Part shown: piece after piece, positions 1 through 7,585 of the stretch
How the letters are laid out: each line of letters starts with the position of its first letter
How positions within the stretch are numbered: position 1 is the first letter of the stretch
Assembly: GCA_012927585.1 (NCBI GenBank)
Contig: JABBOY010000006.1
Span: forward strand, 62,001-126,000
Reading direction: 5' to 3'
DNA from: Glaciimonas sp.
Lineage (GTDB): Bacteria; Pseudomonadota; Gammaproteobacteria; Burkholderiales; Burkholderiaceae_D
Length of the DNA stretch: 64,000 nucleotides
Made by a program: the position numbers and the translations under genes
Notes under the pieces: generated by a model
Seen by the model: the letters and a program-made list of their open reading frames with translations, nothing else
What the model was told of the DNA's origin: nothing
Databases searched by the model: none

Positions 1-72
1 GTTGCGCGGCAAGTCCAGATTGATGTTTTTGAGGTTGTGCGTGCGCGCACCTCGAATGCGAATTTGTTCCAT
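1..72 (-). CDS. uvrA: UvrA N-terminus (partial)
   Basis: This is the first 24 codons of excinuclease ABC subunit A, running off the left edge. The reverse strand reads MEQIRIRGARTHNLKNINLD followed by LPRN, the hallmark UvrA start just ahead of its first Walker A region. UvrA recognises bulky DNA lesions with UvrB in nucleotide excision repair. The gene is divergent from the MFS and ssb genes, a neighbourhood common in betaproteobacteria. No clear LexA operator is visible in the divergent spacer. Confidence 0.93.
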   Translation of the reverse strand, partial: MEQIRIRGARTHNLKNINLDLPRN

Positions 73-497
73 GTACAACTTTCTGCAGTGATTTTTTGGT
101 TCTTGGGCTTATGGCGAAGGATAAAACGAGACGGATTCAACCGCGAAATGCAACCGGCCCCAGTTTTTGCAGGGCCATCTGCGGCTGAAGTTTTATTGGT
201 GCCTGATATGCACTATCCACGAAAAACACGAACCGATTTCATAACTCAACGGATTTCATAAAAATAAGGAGTATCACGATTTTAAGTGCACTTTCCGCAT
301 ATATTAATTGCGTAAATTAAATATACTCTGGTTTGCAGCAAGGCTTGTGAAGGCTGCGCAGGGTGACCGCGCCAAAAGCGCGGTTTGCACCTGCCCCACC
401 TTTCTACCAGCCAGTCCAGCCAATCAACCTGATACTATAGCTTCTTTTAAAACCCGCTGTAAAACCCGCTTCGTCTTCCATATCGCCACTATTGCCC
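73..497. other. Divergent intergenic region uvrA / MFS
   Basis: 425 bases without a convincing gene; the short open frames lack homology and ribosome sites. It contains one copy of the GGAGTAT...CCGCATATTAAT repeat (267-330) and a perfect 7-bp hairpin at 366-384 (ACCGCGC, loop CAAAA, GCGCGGT) followed by only three T residues. Promoters for both flanking genes must lie here but I could not assign -35/-10 boxes with confidence. Confidence 0.5.
267..330 (+). repeat. Family A AT-rich palindromic repeat, copy 1
   Basis: The element opens with GGAGTATCACGATTTTAAG and closes with an inverted ATACTC (323-328). Its core, CGCATATATTAATTGCG (296-312), is itself an inverted repeat. Close relatives occur at about 4587, 19362, 30842 and, reversed, 53474-53545. 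Confidence 0.6.
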
Positions 498-1715
498 ATG
501 TCTGCCAATACACATAACGCCTTGCCTGCGGCCATGACCCGCGCTGAAATCAAGTCCACCACTGCGCTGGCTTCGATTTTTGCCTTGCGCATGTTGGGCC
601 TGTTCCTGATTTTGCCGGTTTTTGCAATTCATGCCAAAACTCTGCCTGGCGGAGACAGCGCCTTCCTGATCGGTCTGGCAATGGGAATTTACGGCCTGAC
701 CCAATCGTTTGGACAAATTCCGTTCGGCGCTGCGTCCGACAAATACGGCCGCAAGCCCGTCATTATCATCGGCCTGGTTCTGTTTGCGATCGGCTCCCTT
801 GTGGCCGCTGGCGCCGACAACATGCTGTGGATGATTATTGGCAGGGCAATACAAGGCGCAGGCGCAATTTCAGCCGCCGTGACCGCTTTCATCGCCGACT
901 CGACCCGCGAAGAGCATCGCACCAAGGCAATGGCGATGGTTGGCGGCTCTATCGGCTTGACCTTTGCCTTTTCGCTGGTGGCTGCGCCGCTGTTGTACCA
1001 AGTCGTCGGCATGAGCGGGATTTTTGCGTTGACCGGCATCTTGTCGGTGTTGGGAATTCTGGTGGTGTTGTATCTGGTGCCCGCCGCGCCGCCACTGCCG
1101 GCTGTGCGCGTGCCGTTTACGGCGGTGTTGCGCAACAGTGAACTGATGCGGCTCAATTACGGCGTATTTGCGTTGCATCTGATGCAGATGGCGATGTTCG
1201 TCGTGGTGCCGCCGGCGTTGGTGAAATATGCCGGTCTGCCGGTAGCCGAACACTGGAAAATCTATTTGCCGGTAGTGCTGGCATCTTTTGTCGTGATGCT
1301 GCCGCCGATCTTCATCGGTGAAAAAAAGGGCAAGATGAAGCACGTGTTTGTCGGCGCGATTGCGCTCCTGCTGTGCGTGCAACTCGGGATGTGGCAATTT
1401 CTGACCGAGCCGATGGCATTGATCGGATTGTTGTTCGCCTTCTTTGTCGCTTTCAACATCATGGAAGCCAGCCTGCCGTCGCTGGTGTCGCGCATCGCGC
1501 CGCCGGCGGCCAAAGGCGCGGCGCTGGGTGTGTATAACACCTTGCAGGCGCTCGGGCTATTTTGCGGCGGCGCGGTTGGCGGTTGGCTGAAACAGGTTGC
1601 GGGACCGAATTCGGTCTTTCTTCTGGGTGCAGTGTTGACGGTTGGCTGGCTTATAATCGCAGTCAATATGCAGAATTTACCGCGCCGCAGTAAACCCCAG
1701 GTTGCGGCCGTCTAG
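498..1715 (+). CDS. Major facilitator superfamily transporter
   Basis: A 405-residue integral membrane protein with about 12 hydrophobic segments. The cytoplasmic loop after helix 2 carries the MFS signature [11 protein letters not shown] (motif A), and helix 4 has a GRAIQGAGA stretch, as in drug/proton antiporters. It resembles the transmembrane part of YajR-like transporters but lacks their extra C-terminal cytoplasmic domain. An ATG at 498 is preferred over an in-frame TTG at 492. It lies between uvrA and ssb, an arrangement frequent in Burkholderiales; substrate unknown. Confidence 0.85.
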   Translation: MSANTHNALPAAMTRAEIKSTTALASIFALRMLGLFLILPVFAIHAKTLPGGDSAFLIGLAMGIYGLTQSFGQIPFGAASDKYGRKPVIIIGLVLFAIGSLVAAGADNMLWMIIGRAIQGAGAISAAVTAFIADSTREEHRTKAMAMVGGSIGLTFAFSLVAAPLLYQVVGMSGIFALTGILSVLGILVVLYLVPAAPPLPAVRVPFTAVLRNSELMRLNYGVFALHLMQMAMFVVVPPALVKYAGLPVAEHWKIYLPVVLASFVVMLPPIFIGEKKGKMKHVFVGAIALLLCVQLGMWQFLTEPMALIGLLFAFFVAFNIMEASLPSLVSRIAPPAAKGAALGVYNTLQALGLFCGGAVGGWLKQVAGPNSVFLLGAVLTVGWLIIAVNMQNLPRRSKPQVAAV

Positions 1716-1761
1716 TACTCAACATCCAGTACCAAACACCACAGAAAATCAGGAGAATCAT

Positions 1762-2253
1762 ATGGCATCAGTTAATAAAGTCATCATCGTCGGCAATCTC
1801 GGACGTGATCCTGAAATGCGCTACATGCCCAGCGGTGACGCCATCGCTACCATTGCCGTGGCCACCACCGATAGCTGGAAAGACAAAGCCACTGGCGAAA
1901 AGAAAGAAGCCACCGAATGGCATCGGATCACTGCTTTTGGCAAGCTGGCTGAAATCATGGGGCAATACCTGAAAAAGGGATCACAAGTGTATATTGAAGG
2001 CAGCCTGAAAACGCGAAAATATACCGATAAGGATGGCGTTGAAAAATACGCGACCGACATCCGCGCCGACACCATGCAAATGCTGGGCAGTCGCCAAGGC
2101 GGTGGCGGCGCCGGCATGGATGATGGCGGCTACGGCAGCGCGCCAGCCCCGCAGCAACGTCAAAATAACCCGCAGCAACAGCAGCGACCGCAGGCTCCAG
2201 CCGCGCGGCCGGCATCGAATTTTTCCGATATGGATGACGATATTCCATTTTGA
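1762..2253 (+). CDS. ssb: Single-stranded DNA-binding protein SSB
   Basis: A 163-residue SSB. The N-terminal OB fold starts [18 protein letters not shown] and covers about residues 1-110. A Gly/Gln/Pro-rich linker follows, then the acidic tip ending MDDDIPF, which recruits RecQ, PriA, Exo I and other partners. It coats ssDNA during replication, recombination and repair. The start at 1762 is fixed by the AGGAG at 1751-1755. It follows the MFS gene by 46 bp and is closed by a strong terminator at 2284-2312. Confidence 0.97.
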   Translation: MASVNKVIIVGNLGRDPEMRYMPSGDAIATIAVATTDSWKDKATGEKKEATEWHRITAFGKLAEIMGQYLKKGSQVYIEGSLKTRKYTDKDGVEKYATDIRADTMQMLGSRQGGGGAGMDDGGYGSAPAPQQRQNNPQQQQRPQAPAARPASNFSDMDDDIPF

Positions 2254-2283
2254 GGCATCTGTTTTTAAAATATAAATAACGCT

Positions 2284-2312
2284 AGCGTAGCCCCCGAAAA
2301 GGCTACGTTTTT
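2284..2312 (+). terminator. Rho-independent terminator after ssb
   Basis: CGTAGCC (2286-2292) pairs with GGCTACG (2301-2307) and is followed by five T residues. Confidence 0.85.
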
Positions 2313-2381
2313 AATGCCTGAGCGGGCTGATGCCTGCACTACTTTCTACTCTGGATCAGAGCGCACTTTCGCTTAAAATGG

Positions 2382-2403
2382 TGCGCCGCGCTAAAGCGGC
2401 GCA
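2382..2403 (+). promoter_or_regulatory. 5' leader hairpin ahead of rfbB
   Basis: TGCGCCGC (2382-2389) and GCGGCGCA (2396-2403) form a perfect 8-bp stem ending 8 bases before the AAGGAG ribosome site (2412-2417). A TAAAAT box at 2374-2379 could be the -10 element, which would put the hairpin at the very 5' end of the mRNA. Function is inferred. Confidence 0.4.
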
Positions 2404-2423
2404 TTGGGATCAAGGAGCATTCC

Positions 2424-3515
2424 ATGATATTAGTTACTGGCGGCGCCGGCTTTATTGGCGCAAATTTCGTACTCGACTGGCTGGCGCAAAGCGACGAGCC
2501 GGTCATCAATCTTGATAAACTGACCTACGCCGGCAACCTGAACAACCTTGCCAGTTTGCGCGATGATCCGCGCCATGTGTTTGTCAAAGGCGACATCGGC
2601 GATACCGCATTGGTGGCCAGCCTGCTTGCCACCCACCAGCCGCGCGCGCTGCTGCACTTTGCGGCCGAAAGCCATGTCGACCGCTCCATCCTCGGCCCGG
2701 CTGCCTTTATCGAAACCAACGTCAACGGCACGTTCGCCCTGCTGGAAGCGGTGCGCGCTTACTGGGGCGGCTTGCCGGAAGCGGACAAATCTGCGTTTCG
2801 CTTCCTGCACGTTTCCACCGACGAGGTGTACGGCACGCTCGGCCCGGACGATGCGCCGTTTACCGAAACCACCGCTTACGCGCCCAACAGCCCGTATTCC
2901 GCCTCCAAGGCCGCATCCGACCATCTGGTGCGCGCCTATCACCATACCTACGGCTTGCCGACGCTGACCACTAATTGTTCCAATAATTACGGCCCCTATC
3001 ATTTCCCGGAAAAATTGATCCCGCTGATCATCACCAACGCCCGCGCCGGCAAAGCGCTGCCGATTTATGGCGACGGCCAGCAAGTGCGCGACTGGCTCTA
3101 TGTGAGCGACCACTGCGCCGCGATCCGACGGGTGCTGGCAGCAGGCCGGCTGGGCGAAACCTACAATATCGGCGGCTGGAATGAAATGGCTAACCTCGAT
3201 GTAGTGCACACCCTGTGCGACATCCTCGATGTGCTTGATCCTAAAGAACGCTCCCCTTTAAGGGAGGCGGTTGGGAGGGGGATGGATGCTTCCTACCGCG
3301 ACCAAATCACTACCGTCACGGATCGTCCCGGCCACGACCGCCGCTACGCCATCGATGCCGGCAAGATCGAGCGCGAACTAGGCTGGAAGCCGGCCGAAAC
3401 CTTCGAGACCGGCATCCGCAAAACCGTGCAGTGGTATCTGGACCATCAGGAATGGGTGCGCGACGTGCATTCCGGCGATTACTTGAAATGGGTAGAAAAG
3501 CAATACGGACGGTAA
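2424..3515 (+). CDS. rfbB: dTDP-glucose 4,6-dehydratase
   Basis: A 363-residue extended SDR that converts dTDP-glucose to dTDP-4-keto-6-deoxyglucose, step 2 of dTDP-L-rhamnose synthesis. Visible are the NAD-binding [10 protein letters not shown] near the N-terminus, STDEVYG (Thr/Asp/Glu catalytic region), the YSASK catalytic Tyr-Lys and [14 protein letters not shown]. Compared with RfbB in general, an extra stretch of about 15 residues ([16 protein letters not shown]) sits at residues 273-288, just before the conserved YRDQIT and [12 protein letters not shown]. Its DNA is a GC-rich palindromic repeat (see separate entry). The frame is intact, so the enzyme may still work. Confidence 0.94.
   Translation: MILVTGGAGFIGANFVLDWLAQSDEPVINLDKLTYAGNLNNLASLRDDPRHVFVKGDIGDTALVASLLATHQPRALLHFAAESHVDRSILGPAAFIETNVNGTFALLEAVRAYWGGLPEADKSAFRFLHVSTDEVYGTLGPDDAPFTETTAYAPNSPYSASKAASDHLVRAYHHTYGLPTLTTNCSNNYGPYHFPEKLIPLIITNARAGKALPIYGDGQQVRDWLYVSDHCAAIRRVLAAGRLGETYNIGGWNEMANLDVVHTLCDILDVLDPKERSPLREAVGRGMDASYRDQITTVTDRPGHDRRYAIDAGKIERELGWKPAETFETGIRKTVQWYLDHQEWVRDVHSGDYLKWVEKQYGR
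3241..3291 (+). repeat. Palindromic repeat inserted in frame within rfbB
   Basis: The DNA reads GCTCCCCTTTAAGGGAGGCG and then TTGGGAGGGGGATGG. This matches the style of the intergenic CCCTCTCCCGC...GCGGGAGAGGG + TTGGGGAGAGGG element at 52300-52336. It lies exactly where the protein has residues not expected in RfbB. The inference of insertion rests on this coincidence and on my memory of the family. Confidence 0.6.
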
Positions 3516-3562
3516 TCTGTGAGAAACATCCGCATTTATTCCCACTGGGATGCCATGTGCTG

Positions 3563-3629
3563 GTAGGTGCGAATTCATTCGCACAAGCTCGCATGGAATC
3601 GTTAAGCGTGCGAATAAATTCGCACCTAC
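3563..3629. repeat. Family D palindromic repeat between rfbB and rfbA
   Basis: Two 22-base arms, 3563-3584 and 3608-3629 (GTAGGTGCGAAT...CGCAC), are inverted with one mismatch around a 23-base loop. GTAGGTGCGAATTTATTCGCAC-type elements are common dispersed repeats in proteobacterial genomes. It may also attenuate transcription between rfbB and rfbA. Confidence 0.75.
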
Positions 3630-3680
3630 GGCACTGCTGCCTCACGTAAAAAAGGCTTAATTTTGAACATACTCTCTACT

Positions 3681-4561
3681 ATGACTTTACAACGCAAAGG
3701 CATCATCCTGGCAGGCGGCTCCGGCACTCGTTTGTATCCAGTCACGATGTCGGTTTCCAAGCAATTGCTGCCGGTGTACGACAAGCCGATGATTTATTAC
3801 CCGCTGACCACGCTGATGCTGGCAGGCATGCGCGAGATTCTGATCATTTCCACCCCGCAAGACACGCCGCGTTTTCAAGAGTTGCTGGGCACCAGTGGGG
3901 CGTCAATCTTAATTACGCGGTGCAACCGATGCCGGACGGTCTGGCCCAAGCCTTCATCATCGGGCGGGAATTCGTCGGCGACAATCCTTCGGCGCTGATT
4001 CTGGGCGACAACATTTATTACGGCCATGAGCTTGATGCGAAACTGAGCGCAGCCTCCGAGCAAACGGCTGGCGCAACGGTCTTTGCCTACCATGTGCAAG
4101 ACCCGGAACGTTATGGCGTGGTTGAATTCGATGCTAACCGCCGCGCCGTCAGTATTGAAGAAAAACCTGCCCAGCCGAAATCGCATTACGCGGTGACCGG
4201 CCTGTATTTTTACGACAATCAAGTCTGCGACATCGCCGCCAACATCCAGCCATCCGCCCGTGGCGAGCTGGAAATCACTGACGTCAACCGCGTCTATCTG
4301 GAGCGCAACCAGCTCAATGTCGAGTTGATGGGGCGCGGCATGGCATGGCTCGACACCGGTACCCATGAATCCTTGCTGGAAGCAGGTCAATTCATCGCCA
4401 CCATCGAAAACCGCCAGGGATTAAAAGTCGCCTGCCCGGAAGAAATCGCCTACCGCAAAGGCTATATCGACGCCGCGCAACTCGAAAGTCTGGCGCAACC
4501 ACTCAAAAAGAATGGCTACGGCCAATACCTGCTGCGCCTGTTGAACGACAAGATATTTTGA
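3681..4561 (+). pseudogene. rfbA: Glucose-1-phosphate thymidylyltransferase, frameshifted
   Basis: RfbA makes dTDP-glucose from glucose-1-P and dTTP, step 1 of dTDP-rhamnose synthesis. The N-terminal frame (ATG 3681) has the nucleotide-binding [11 protein letters not shown] and KPMIYYPL but runs off frame after LLG at 3888-3890. The remaining protein ([21 protein letters not shown] to the C-terminus) continues in another frame from 3893 to 4559, with GDNIYYG, EEKP, GLYFYD and WLDTGTH intact. The usual LLGDGSQWG implies 7 missing bases between 3890 and 3893. No stop or other lesion is visible, so it is either a recent pseudogene or an assembly error. It sits in the rfbBAC order. Confidence 0.88.
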
Positions 4562-4586
4562 GTATCAGGATGATGTGCATAAACAC

Positions 4587-4636
4587 GGGAGTATCATATT
4601 AAAATGACACTTCTACGCATATAAATAAAGCGGTAT
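4587..4636 (+). repeat. Family A repeat, copy 2
   Basis: GGGAGTATCATATTAAAATG followed by ACACTTCTACGCATATAAAT, very similar to copy 1 in the same orientation. It fills the rfbA-rfbC spacer (4562-4713) with other AT-rich sequence. Confidence 0.6.
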
Positions 4637-4713
4637 AAAAAAACATATTGCTGTATGTGGAAATATATACAAAACCGCAGCTTGCTCACAAAAATACCCA
4701 CTGAATAAATACC

Positions 4714-5259
4714 ATGCAAATCCAGACCACTGCCATCCCGGACCTGCTCATCATCGAACCCAAAGTTTTCGGCGACGACCGCGGCTTTTTTTATGAAAGC
4801 TTTAATGACCGCCGCTTCACTGAATTGACTGGCGTCAAGACCAATTTCGTGCAGGACAACCACTCCAAATCGGCCAAAAATGTACTGCGTGGCCTGCATT
4901 ACCAGATCCAGCAGCCGCAAGGCAAACTGGTGCGTGTAATTGCCGGTGCAGTATTCGATGTCGCTGTGGATATCCGTAAAAGCTCGCCCACCTTCGGCCA
5001 ATGGGTCGGCCTGACACTTTCCGCCGACAACCAGCGCCAGTTATGGATACCGGAAGGCTTCGCCCACGGCTTCGTCGTCACCAGCGCAGCGGCGGAATTC
5101 CTGTACAAAACCACCGATTACTGGGCCCCGGAATTTGAGCGCTGCATCCTGTGGAATGACCCCGCCATCGGCATTCAGTGGCCGATAGATGTGGAACCGT
5201 TACTGTCTGGCAAGGACAAGGTAGGTAGATCGTTTGCAGAGGCTGATGTTTTCGCATGA
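4714..5259 (+). CDS. rfbC: dTDP-4-dehydrorhamnose 3,5-epimerase
   Basis: A 181-residue cupin-fold epimerase, the usual RmlC length, acting at step 3 of dTDP-L-rhamnose synthesis. RGLHYQ (residues 59-64) carries the catalytic His62; DDRGFFYES, the later KLVRVIAGAVFDVAVDIR barrel strands and TTDYWAPEFE with the catalytic Tyr are all present. The gene is intact and follows rfbA by 152 bp across a family A repeat, so it may have its own promoter. Confidence 0.96.
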   Translation: MQIQTTAIPDLLIIEPKVFGDDRGFFYESFNDRRFTELTGVKTNFVQDNHSKSAKNVLRGLHYQIQQPQGKLVRVIAGAVFDVAVDIRKSSPTFGQWVGLTLSADNQRQLWIPEGFAHGFVVTSAAAEFLYKTTDYWAPEFERCILWNDPAIGIQWPIDVEPLLSGKDKVGRSFAEADVFA

Positions 5260-5294
5260 GAAGCTAGCGCACCGCCAAAATGCCCCCATACCCG

Positions 5295-5340
5295 GTAGGA
5301 GTGCACCCGGGCACGAAAGCAGTCGCCAGACTGCCGCCGT
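5295..5340 (+). repeat. Family B repeat (GTAGGAGNGCACCCGGGC), copy 1
   Basis: GTAGGAGTGCACCCGGGCAC followed by GAAAGCAGTCGCCAGACTGC. Other copies are at 7262-7311, 7320-7346 (half), 7418-7469, 22059-22079 (partial, reversed) and 37398-37437 (reversed). Confidence 0.7.
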
Positions 5341-5425
5341 CGGTCAAGGAAAAATGGGACGCTCCCCCTTTTCCTTTTCTTAAATATAAAAAGAGTACCG
5401 CCCCTTTCTTCCTTTATTGCTTTCT

Positions 5426-5818
5426 TCACACAAGTTGCATTCCAGCAGCTTTTGCTGCCCCTCCATCGAAAGTAACGGTGTATTCGCAACCTGCCTTGTG
5501 CGCGGATCGCTCAATGAGACAATCCGCAAAATCCGCTTTTGATCCTGCAAAAACATGCAGCGCCCTGATCGCAGTTTCAGCGTTTTCCACTACCAACTCT
5601 TGGGTTCTGAGTAACATTTCAAGAATTGCGACGATCTCCGGCTTGGACGCGTTGTAGCAGCTTTGCATTACCCACACCAATTCGACAAGCGACACCAGAG
5701 TAATGAACCCCGGAGCTTCGTTGGACAGCCCGTTGATTAGGATTGTAGCCCGTAGTGACTGTTTCAAGTCGTCCTGGGCGATATACCGCACCAGGACATT
5801 GGTATCAAGACCTATCAT
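5426..5818 (-). CDS. vapC: VapC-type PIN-domain toxin
   Basis: A 130-residue PIN-domain protein, predicted Mg-dependent ribonuclease toxin. The acidic residues of the PIN active site are visible: Asp5 in GLDTNVLVRY, Glu46 in SLVELVW, Asp96/Asp99 in KADFADCL and Asp118 in TFDGGA. It is the downstream gene of a two-gene operon with an AbrB-fold antitoxin that begins 29 bp away. The pair lies in the rfbC-rfbD gap and has likely inserted there. Target RNA unknown. Confidence 0.9.
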   Translation of the reverse strand: MIGLDTNVLVRYIAQDDLKQSLRATILINGLSNEAPGFITLVSLVELVWVMQSCYNASKPEIVAILEMLLRTQELVVENAETAIRALHVFAGSKADFADCLIERSAHKAGCEYTVTFDGGAAKAAGMQLV

Positions 5819-5847
5819 CGCGCCTTGGCTCCCTGCGCGGCAATTGC

Positions 5848-6063
5848 CTAGTTCATTCCCTCAATCGACACAGGCTTATCAGGCTGGCGCAGCAGCATGC
5901 CCTTCAGCGCCAGCACGGGACTGGTGACCGCAACGATGGTGTACTTGCCTTTTTCAGTTTCAACAAACTCAACCCTGCTACCGGCGTCGAGACCAAGTGC
6001 GGCCCGAACGGATGCCGGGATCGTGATTTGACCTTTTGAAGTTACTGTTGCTGTTGGCATCAT
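5848..6063 (-). CDS. vapB: AbrB/MazE-fold antitoxin (VapB-like)
   Basis: A 71-residue SpoVT/AbrB swapped-hairpin antitoxin. TVTSKGQITIPASVRAALGL (residues 6-25) is the DNA-binding hairpin signature, and the C-terminal tail should wrap the VapC toxin. Tandem ATG codons open the gene (6063 and 6060) behind AAAGGA. It precedes vapC on the minus strand. The promoter carries a perfect 9-bp inverted repeat (6083-6106), the likely autoregulatory operator. Confidence 0.9.
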   Translation of the reverse strand: MMPTATVTSKGQITIPASVRAALGLDAGSRVEFVETEKGKYTIVAVTSPVLALKGMLLRQPDKPVSIEGMN

Positions 6064-6082
6064 AATCCTTTCAATTGTATTT

Positions 6083-6118
6083 TATCCTTACTTTAATGTA
6101 AGGATAATTGCTTGTCAA
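6083..6118 (-). promoter_or_regulatory. vapBC promoter with autoregulatory operator
   Basis: On the minus strand a consensus TTGACA (-35, 6113-6118) is followed after 17 bases by TAAAGT (-10). A perfect inverted repeat TATCCTTAC-N6-GTAAGGATA (6083-6106) overlaps the -10 box, as expected for antitoxin repression. The roles are inferred from position. Confidence 0.7.
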
Positions 6119-6201
6119 GAATCAGGATTGACCAAAAAATGCAGATTTCAAGCACTTGCATTTTCCGGTAAAAAAACCATCGTGCCGATGAAGCCACAGC
6201 C

Positions 6202-6389
6202 ATGCAGGATGTGGCGAAGCTCGCACGCCGGGTCAGAAAACGCCTTGGTCTGAGCCAGACGGCGTTCTCACACCACATTGATGTATCGCTCGACTCCATC
6301 TGCAATGGGCAGCAAGGCAAACGTGTTGTCAAGGCCTTCTTAAAGTGCCGGACAAAACGCCCGCGGCAGCCCTGGCGGAACTCGATTAA
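6202..6389 (+). pseudogene. Remnant XRE/HigA-type HTH antitoxin
   Basis: RKRLGLSQTAFSHHIDVSLD is a helix-turn-helix of the XRE antitoxin kind, and QGKR matches the usual W-E-Q-G-KR that follows. The normal ending (DKTPAAALAELD, stop at 6387-6389) appears in another frame, so an indel near 6345 breaks the gene; the tryptophan before QGKR is also lost. No toxin partner remains nearby. Confidence 0.65.
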
Positions 6390-6536
6390 GTAAAGCTGCT
6401 GGTGCCATGGCGAGAGAGTCGAATTGAAACTTCGCCTTGCAAAATATGGATGAAATCACACCCCAAACCACTCGCCCGACTGCAGCCGTTGATAAGAATA
6501 TAATGACGGGCAACACGGATACAAAGGAGATCAATC

Positions 6537-6776
6537 ATGCTGACATTAAACATTAACTATAAGGTTTTGCCGGACAGACTTATCACCATTAAATTGCCGG
6601 AAACGGTCCGTCTTGGGCGACATGAGTTGGTGATAGTGCTGGAAGAAAATGATGCCGATACAAATATCGCCGATACAAATGCCGAAATGTTGATGTAGTT
6701 CGCAGGGTCTGTCGCCGCTTTTAATGGAGTTGATGGTGTTGAATATCAGAAAAATATACGCTCGGAGTGGAATTGA
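6537..6776 (+). pseudogene. Decayed VapB-like antitoxin with in-frame stop
   Basis: A good ribosome site (AAGGAGA, 6524-6530) and a TATAAT box (6499-6504) precede this gene. It reads 53 codons, meets TAG at 6696-6698, and then continues in frame as FAGSVAAFNGVDGVEYQKNI to a TGA at 6774-6776. The tail resembles that of small PIN-partner antitoxins. A 12-base direct repeat GCCGATACAAAT occurs twice just before the stop. Either a nonsense mutation or a shortened protein is possible. Confidence 0.6.
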
Positions 6777-7143
6777 TCAGGCGCTATTAGCTGGACACCA
6801 AAGTTGTCATTTATCCGATTGGTGGGGTGCCTTGCCTTTCCTCTGCCGATGGGCGGTACAGTGTTTCAATTATCGCTGAAATTGAACTCCTATCGTTTCC
6901 TGGCATATCTGCCCAGGAAGAGCAAAAAAATACGTGACCTATTGCTTTTGCTTGACCGAGTTCATATAACAGACGCGGTGCGAGATGAAACAATTAGGCT
7001 GCGCCGCAAAAAATCGATTAAAACTTCCTGATGCCATTATTGCTGCTAGTGCGCTGACGCATAATCCGGTCTTGTTGACAAACGATCAGGCCTTCTCATC
7101 GATAGATGGGTTAGTTTTTGAATCGTTGCAACTTTCAAAATAG
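6777..7143 (+). pseudogene. Decayed PIN-domain toxin
   Basis: Fragments of one PIN protein are readable in several frames: LDTKVVIYPIGG, then YSVSIIAEIELLSFPG, then IRDLLLLLDRVHITDAV, then LPDAIIAASALTHNPVLLTN up to a TAG at 7141. Joining them needs at least three indels, two of them extra A residues in A-runs near 6930 and 7020. The start is also lost. It followed the decayed antitoxin, so the pair was once a vapBC-like module. Confidence 0.7.
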
Positions 7144-7585
7144 GACGCTGCACAGGCAGCCGGAGCAAGTGATGCCACAAATCCGGCCGGATGCAGTCTG
7201 AACCTATTTAGTCACCTGCATCACCACCCAAACCCACCCCGCAAAAAAACCACCATCCATTTAGGAGCGACTTCAGTCGCGAAGCAGTCGCCAGACTGCA
7301 GCCCTTGATCGCACCCAACGTAAGAGCGCACCCGGGCGCGAAAGCTTAACTGTCCTTAAAGACGGACTACACCCCCCAAACCCCAATAAAAAATCACCAC
7401 CAAAATCCCACCACCACGTAGGAGCGCACCCGGGCGCGAAAGCAGTCGCCAGACTGCAGTCCTTGATCGTGCCCAAGCACGCTCCAAAAAACGTGCCATT
7501 TCGACAGTGTTGGCATAAATCGCTTAGTTCGTGCAGGTATAATTATCTCCTCCGCATGCCTCGCCACACAACTAAAATACACCCC
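7144..7585. other. Repeat-rich spacer before rfbD
   Basis: 442 bases without a gene. They hold three family B repeat units (7262-7311, 7320-7346 and 7418-7469), with C-rich, A-rich filler between them (for example CCCCAATAAAAAATCACCAC). A TATAAT at 7538-7543, 43 bases before the rfbD ATG, may be its -10 box; no good -35 is seen. Confidence 0.55.
7262..7469 (+). repeat. Cluster of family B repeats
   Basis: Unit 1 at 7262-7311 (TAGGAGCGACTTCAGTCGCG, then AAGCAGTCGCCAGACTGCAG). Unit 2 at 7320-7346 is only the first half (AGAGCGCACCCGGGCGCGAA). Unit 3 at 7418-7469 is full length. The spacing is irregular and there are no unique spacers, so it is not a CRISPR array. Confidence 0.75.

Noticed and set aside
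73-200. LexA operator ahead of uvrA
   Set aside because: No CTGT-N8-ACAG dyad is present in the spacer.
37-517. Small plus-strand frames at the left edge
   Set aside because: They overlap the uvrA start or the MFS start and have no homology or start signals.
489-1666. Long antisense reading frames over the MFS gene
   Set aside because: They are shadows of the GC-rich gene: no ribosome site, low-complexity composition, and the plus-strand protein has clear MFS motifs.
3881-3925. Programmed frameshift in rfbA
   Set aside because: There is no slippery heptamer or stimulatory structure, 7 bases are missing compared with the family, and RfbA is not known to use frameshifting.
7262-7469. Array-like direct repeats suggesting CRISPR
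   Set aside because: Units differ in length, spacing is irregular, one unit is a half copy, and there are no cas genes or unique spacers of constant length.
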